Assembly (NCBI RefSeq): GCF_000800015.1
Contig: NZ_JUGR01000001.1
Location: 620,001-684,000 of the forward strand
Origin: Terriglobus sp. TAA 43
GTDB taxonomy: Bacteria; Acidobacteriota; Terriglobia; Terriglobales; Acidobacteriaceae
Direction: 5' to 3'
Length of the DNA: 64,000 nt
The notes below the pieces were generated by a model. That model made no database searches and was not told the DNA's origin. It worked only from the letters and a program-made list of their open reading frames with translations. Shown piece after piece: positions 63,165 to 64,000 of the stretch. The position numbers and the translations under genes are program-made. Each line of letters begins with the position of its first letter. The stretch's first letter is position 1.

Positions 63165-63997
63165 ACGCCTTCGGCAGTTTCGGGCGCAAGCTGACGCTTT
63201 GCCAGCGCAATCAGAATCAGTCCAATCACAACCGTCGCCAGCGCAGCCACCTGGGCATTGCTCATGCCCAGATACAGCTTCTCGTTGCGACGAATGATCT
63301 CCACCAGGAAACGGCCAACGCCGCTAATGGCAAGGTATTCGCCAGTAAGCTGACCAACAGGCAGGTTCTTCCGCCCACGAACCCACAGGTACCAGCCAAG
63401 CGCCAGTGAAAATAGGAACTCGTACACCGGCGTTGGGTGAACGCGCAGATCCGGAGGATTCGGCTGTGGCGGATCCAGCGCGTCGTCATGAATATGAACA
63501 CCCCACGGCAATTTCGTGGCGATACCGTAGTCGCCATCGCCAGACGTAAGGCAGCCAATACGCCCCACACCATAACCAACGGCAGCCGCCGGAGCCGCAA
63601 AATCAAGAATGCGGACAGCGCCAATCTTCAGCGAACGCCCCTGCCACATCAGCGTTCCCACGCCGAACAGCAGACCGCCGAACCACGCAAACCCTGCCTG
63701 GAACCAATGCAGAAAACGCAGAATCACCTGTCCCGGCTCATGCCATCCGGGCAGAATGATCTCCTCCATCTGCATACGCAGGGCAAAAGGATTCTGCAGT
63801 TCGTGCCAGACTTTGGCGCCGATCACACCGGCAATCATGACCGTGGCAACCACCACAATCGCATCTGCGGTAACGCCGGCGCGTACAAAGGAACGGTGCA
63901 GCACCCAGGCCGCGGTCACGGCCGCAAGCCACATCAGGATGCCAAAGGTGCCCAGGGTCACTGAGCCGAGGTGAAGATACGGAAACATGCGCTTCAC
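63161..63997 (-). CDS. lgt: Prolipoprotein diacylglyceryl transferase
   Basis: 278 residues from GTG 63997; an ATG 9 bases later is possible, and the true start could also lie beyond the window edge because the frame stays open. Multi-helix inner-membrane enzyme that adds diacylglycerol to the lipobox cysteine. Signature GYGVGRIGCLTSGDGDYG (equivalent of the GR.G....G..G core) and the HPTPVYEFLFSLALGW and GRFLVEIIRRNEKLYLGMSNAQ blocks are seen. The GDGDYG version is one I recall from Acidobacteria and Bacteroidetes. Confidence 0.93.
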   Translation of the reverse strand: MKRMFPYLHLGSVTLGTFGILMWLAAVTAAWVLHRSFVRAGVTADAIVVVATVMIAGVIGAKVWHELQNPFALRMQMEEIILPGWHEPGQVILRFLHWFQAGFAWFGGLLFGVGTLMWQGRSLKIGAVRILDFAAPAAAVGYGVGRIGCLTSGDGDYGIATKLPWGVHIHDDALDPPQPNPPDLRVHPTPVYEFLFSLALGWYLWVRGRKNLPVGQLTGEYLAISGVGRFLVEIIRRNEKLYLGMSNAQVAALATVVIGLILIALAKRQLAPETAEGV

Positions 63998-64000
63998 CCA

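Overview
The window is ordinary chromosomal DNA of moderately high G+C from what looks like a member of the Acidobacteriota (Acidobacteriaceae; Terriglobus, Edaphobacter or Granulicella type). This placement is my inference. It rests on the duplicated MacB-like permease without its own ATPase, the fused YVTN-propeller/phosphoesterase protein, the HAE1 efflux operon with a divergent TetR gene, and intergenic repeats of a kind I recall from this family. I see no prophage, insertion sequence, CRISPR array, tRNA or rRNA.

Layout. 1-5330: tail of rarA, the propeller/phosphoesterase fusion, a serine beta-lactamase-like hydrolase and the first copy of a 241-bp repeat. 5334-11927: thiC, then a cytochrome c maturation block (ccmE, a membrane protein on the other strand, ccmA-ybaK-ccmB-ccmC-ccmD and a YVTN lipoprotein). 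11924-18560: tetR and a three-gene RND efflux operon ending in a strong terminator. 18574-23000: YyaL-like thioredoxin-domain protein and an orphan TolC-like protein. 23197-28050: truA, M20 peptidase and EamA permease (translationally coupled by 4-bp overlaps), then an HtrA protease. 28176-37121: a large permease, a hairpin-rich spacer, a small TetR-controlled oxidoreductase locus, a sulfatase, an HxlR/SDR pair and the second repeat copy. 37122-45681: lemA and a TPM/YgcG gene, a DUF4142 protein, an S9 oligopeptidase, an ABC exporter, a CusF-SCO fusion and an MFS permease. 45689-52143: an AddB/AddA-like nuclease-helicase pair. 52213-64000: a TonB-type protein, ileS-lspA-uvrA-TPR, two small unknown proteins, an SprT-like metalloprotease and lgt.

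How the genes work together. ccmABCDE handle heme delivery for c-type cytochromes; CcmE carries the rarer CxxxY heme-attachment motif. The RND genes form a complete tripartite pump next to their probable repressor. The TetR gene at 32312 and the SDR/monooxygenase pair beside it share a TAGAC-GTCT palindrome, so they probably form one regulon. ileS, lspA, uvrA and the TPR gene overlap or nearly touch and are probably one transcript. lspA and lgt, both present, supply lipoprotein maturation for the several lipoproteins encoded here.

The most unusual non-coding material is the pair of 241-bp repeats 3' of thiC and lemA (with a hairpin kept by compensatory change), a spacer with four tri-loop hairpins at 30804-31000, and a degenerate tandem repeat that begins inside the last codons of the ygcG-like gene. 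I did not find a convincing wholly new protein system.
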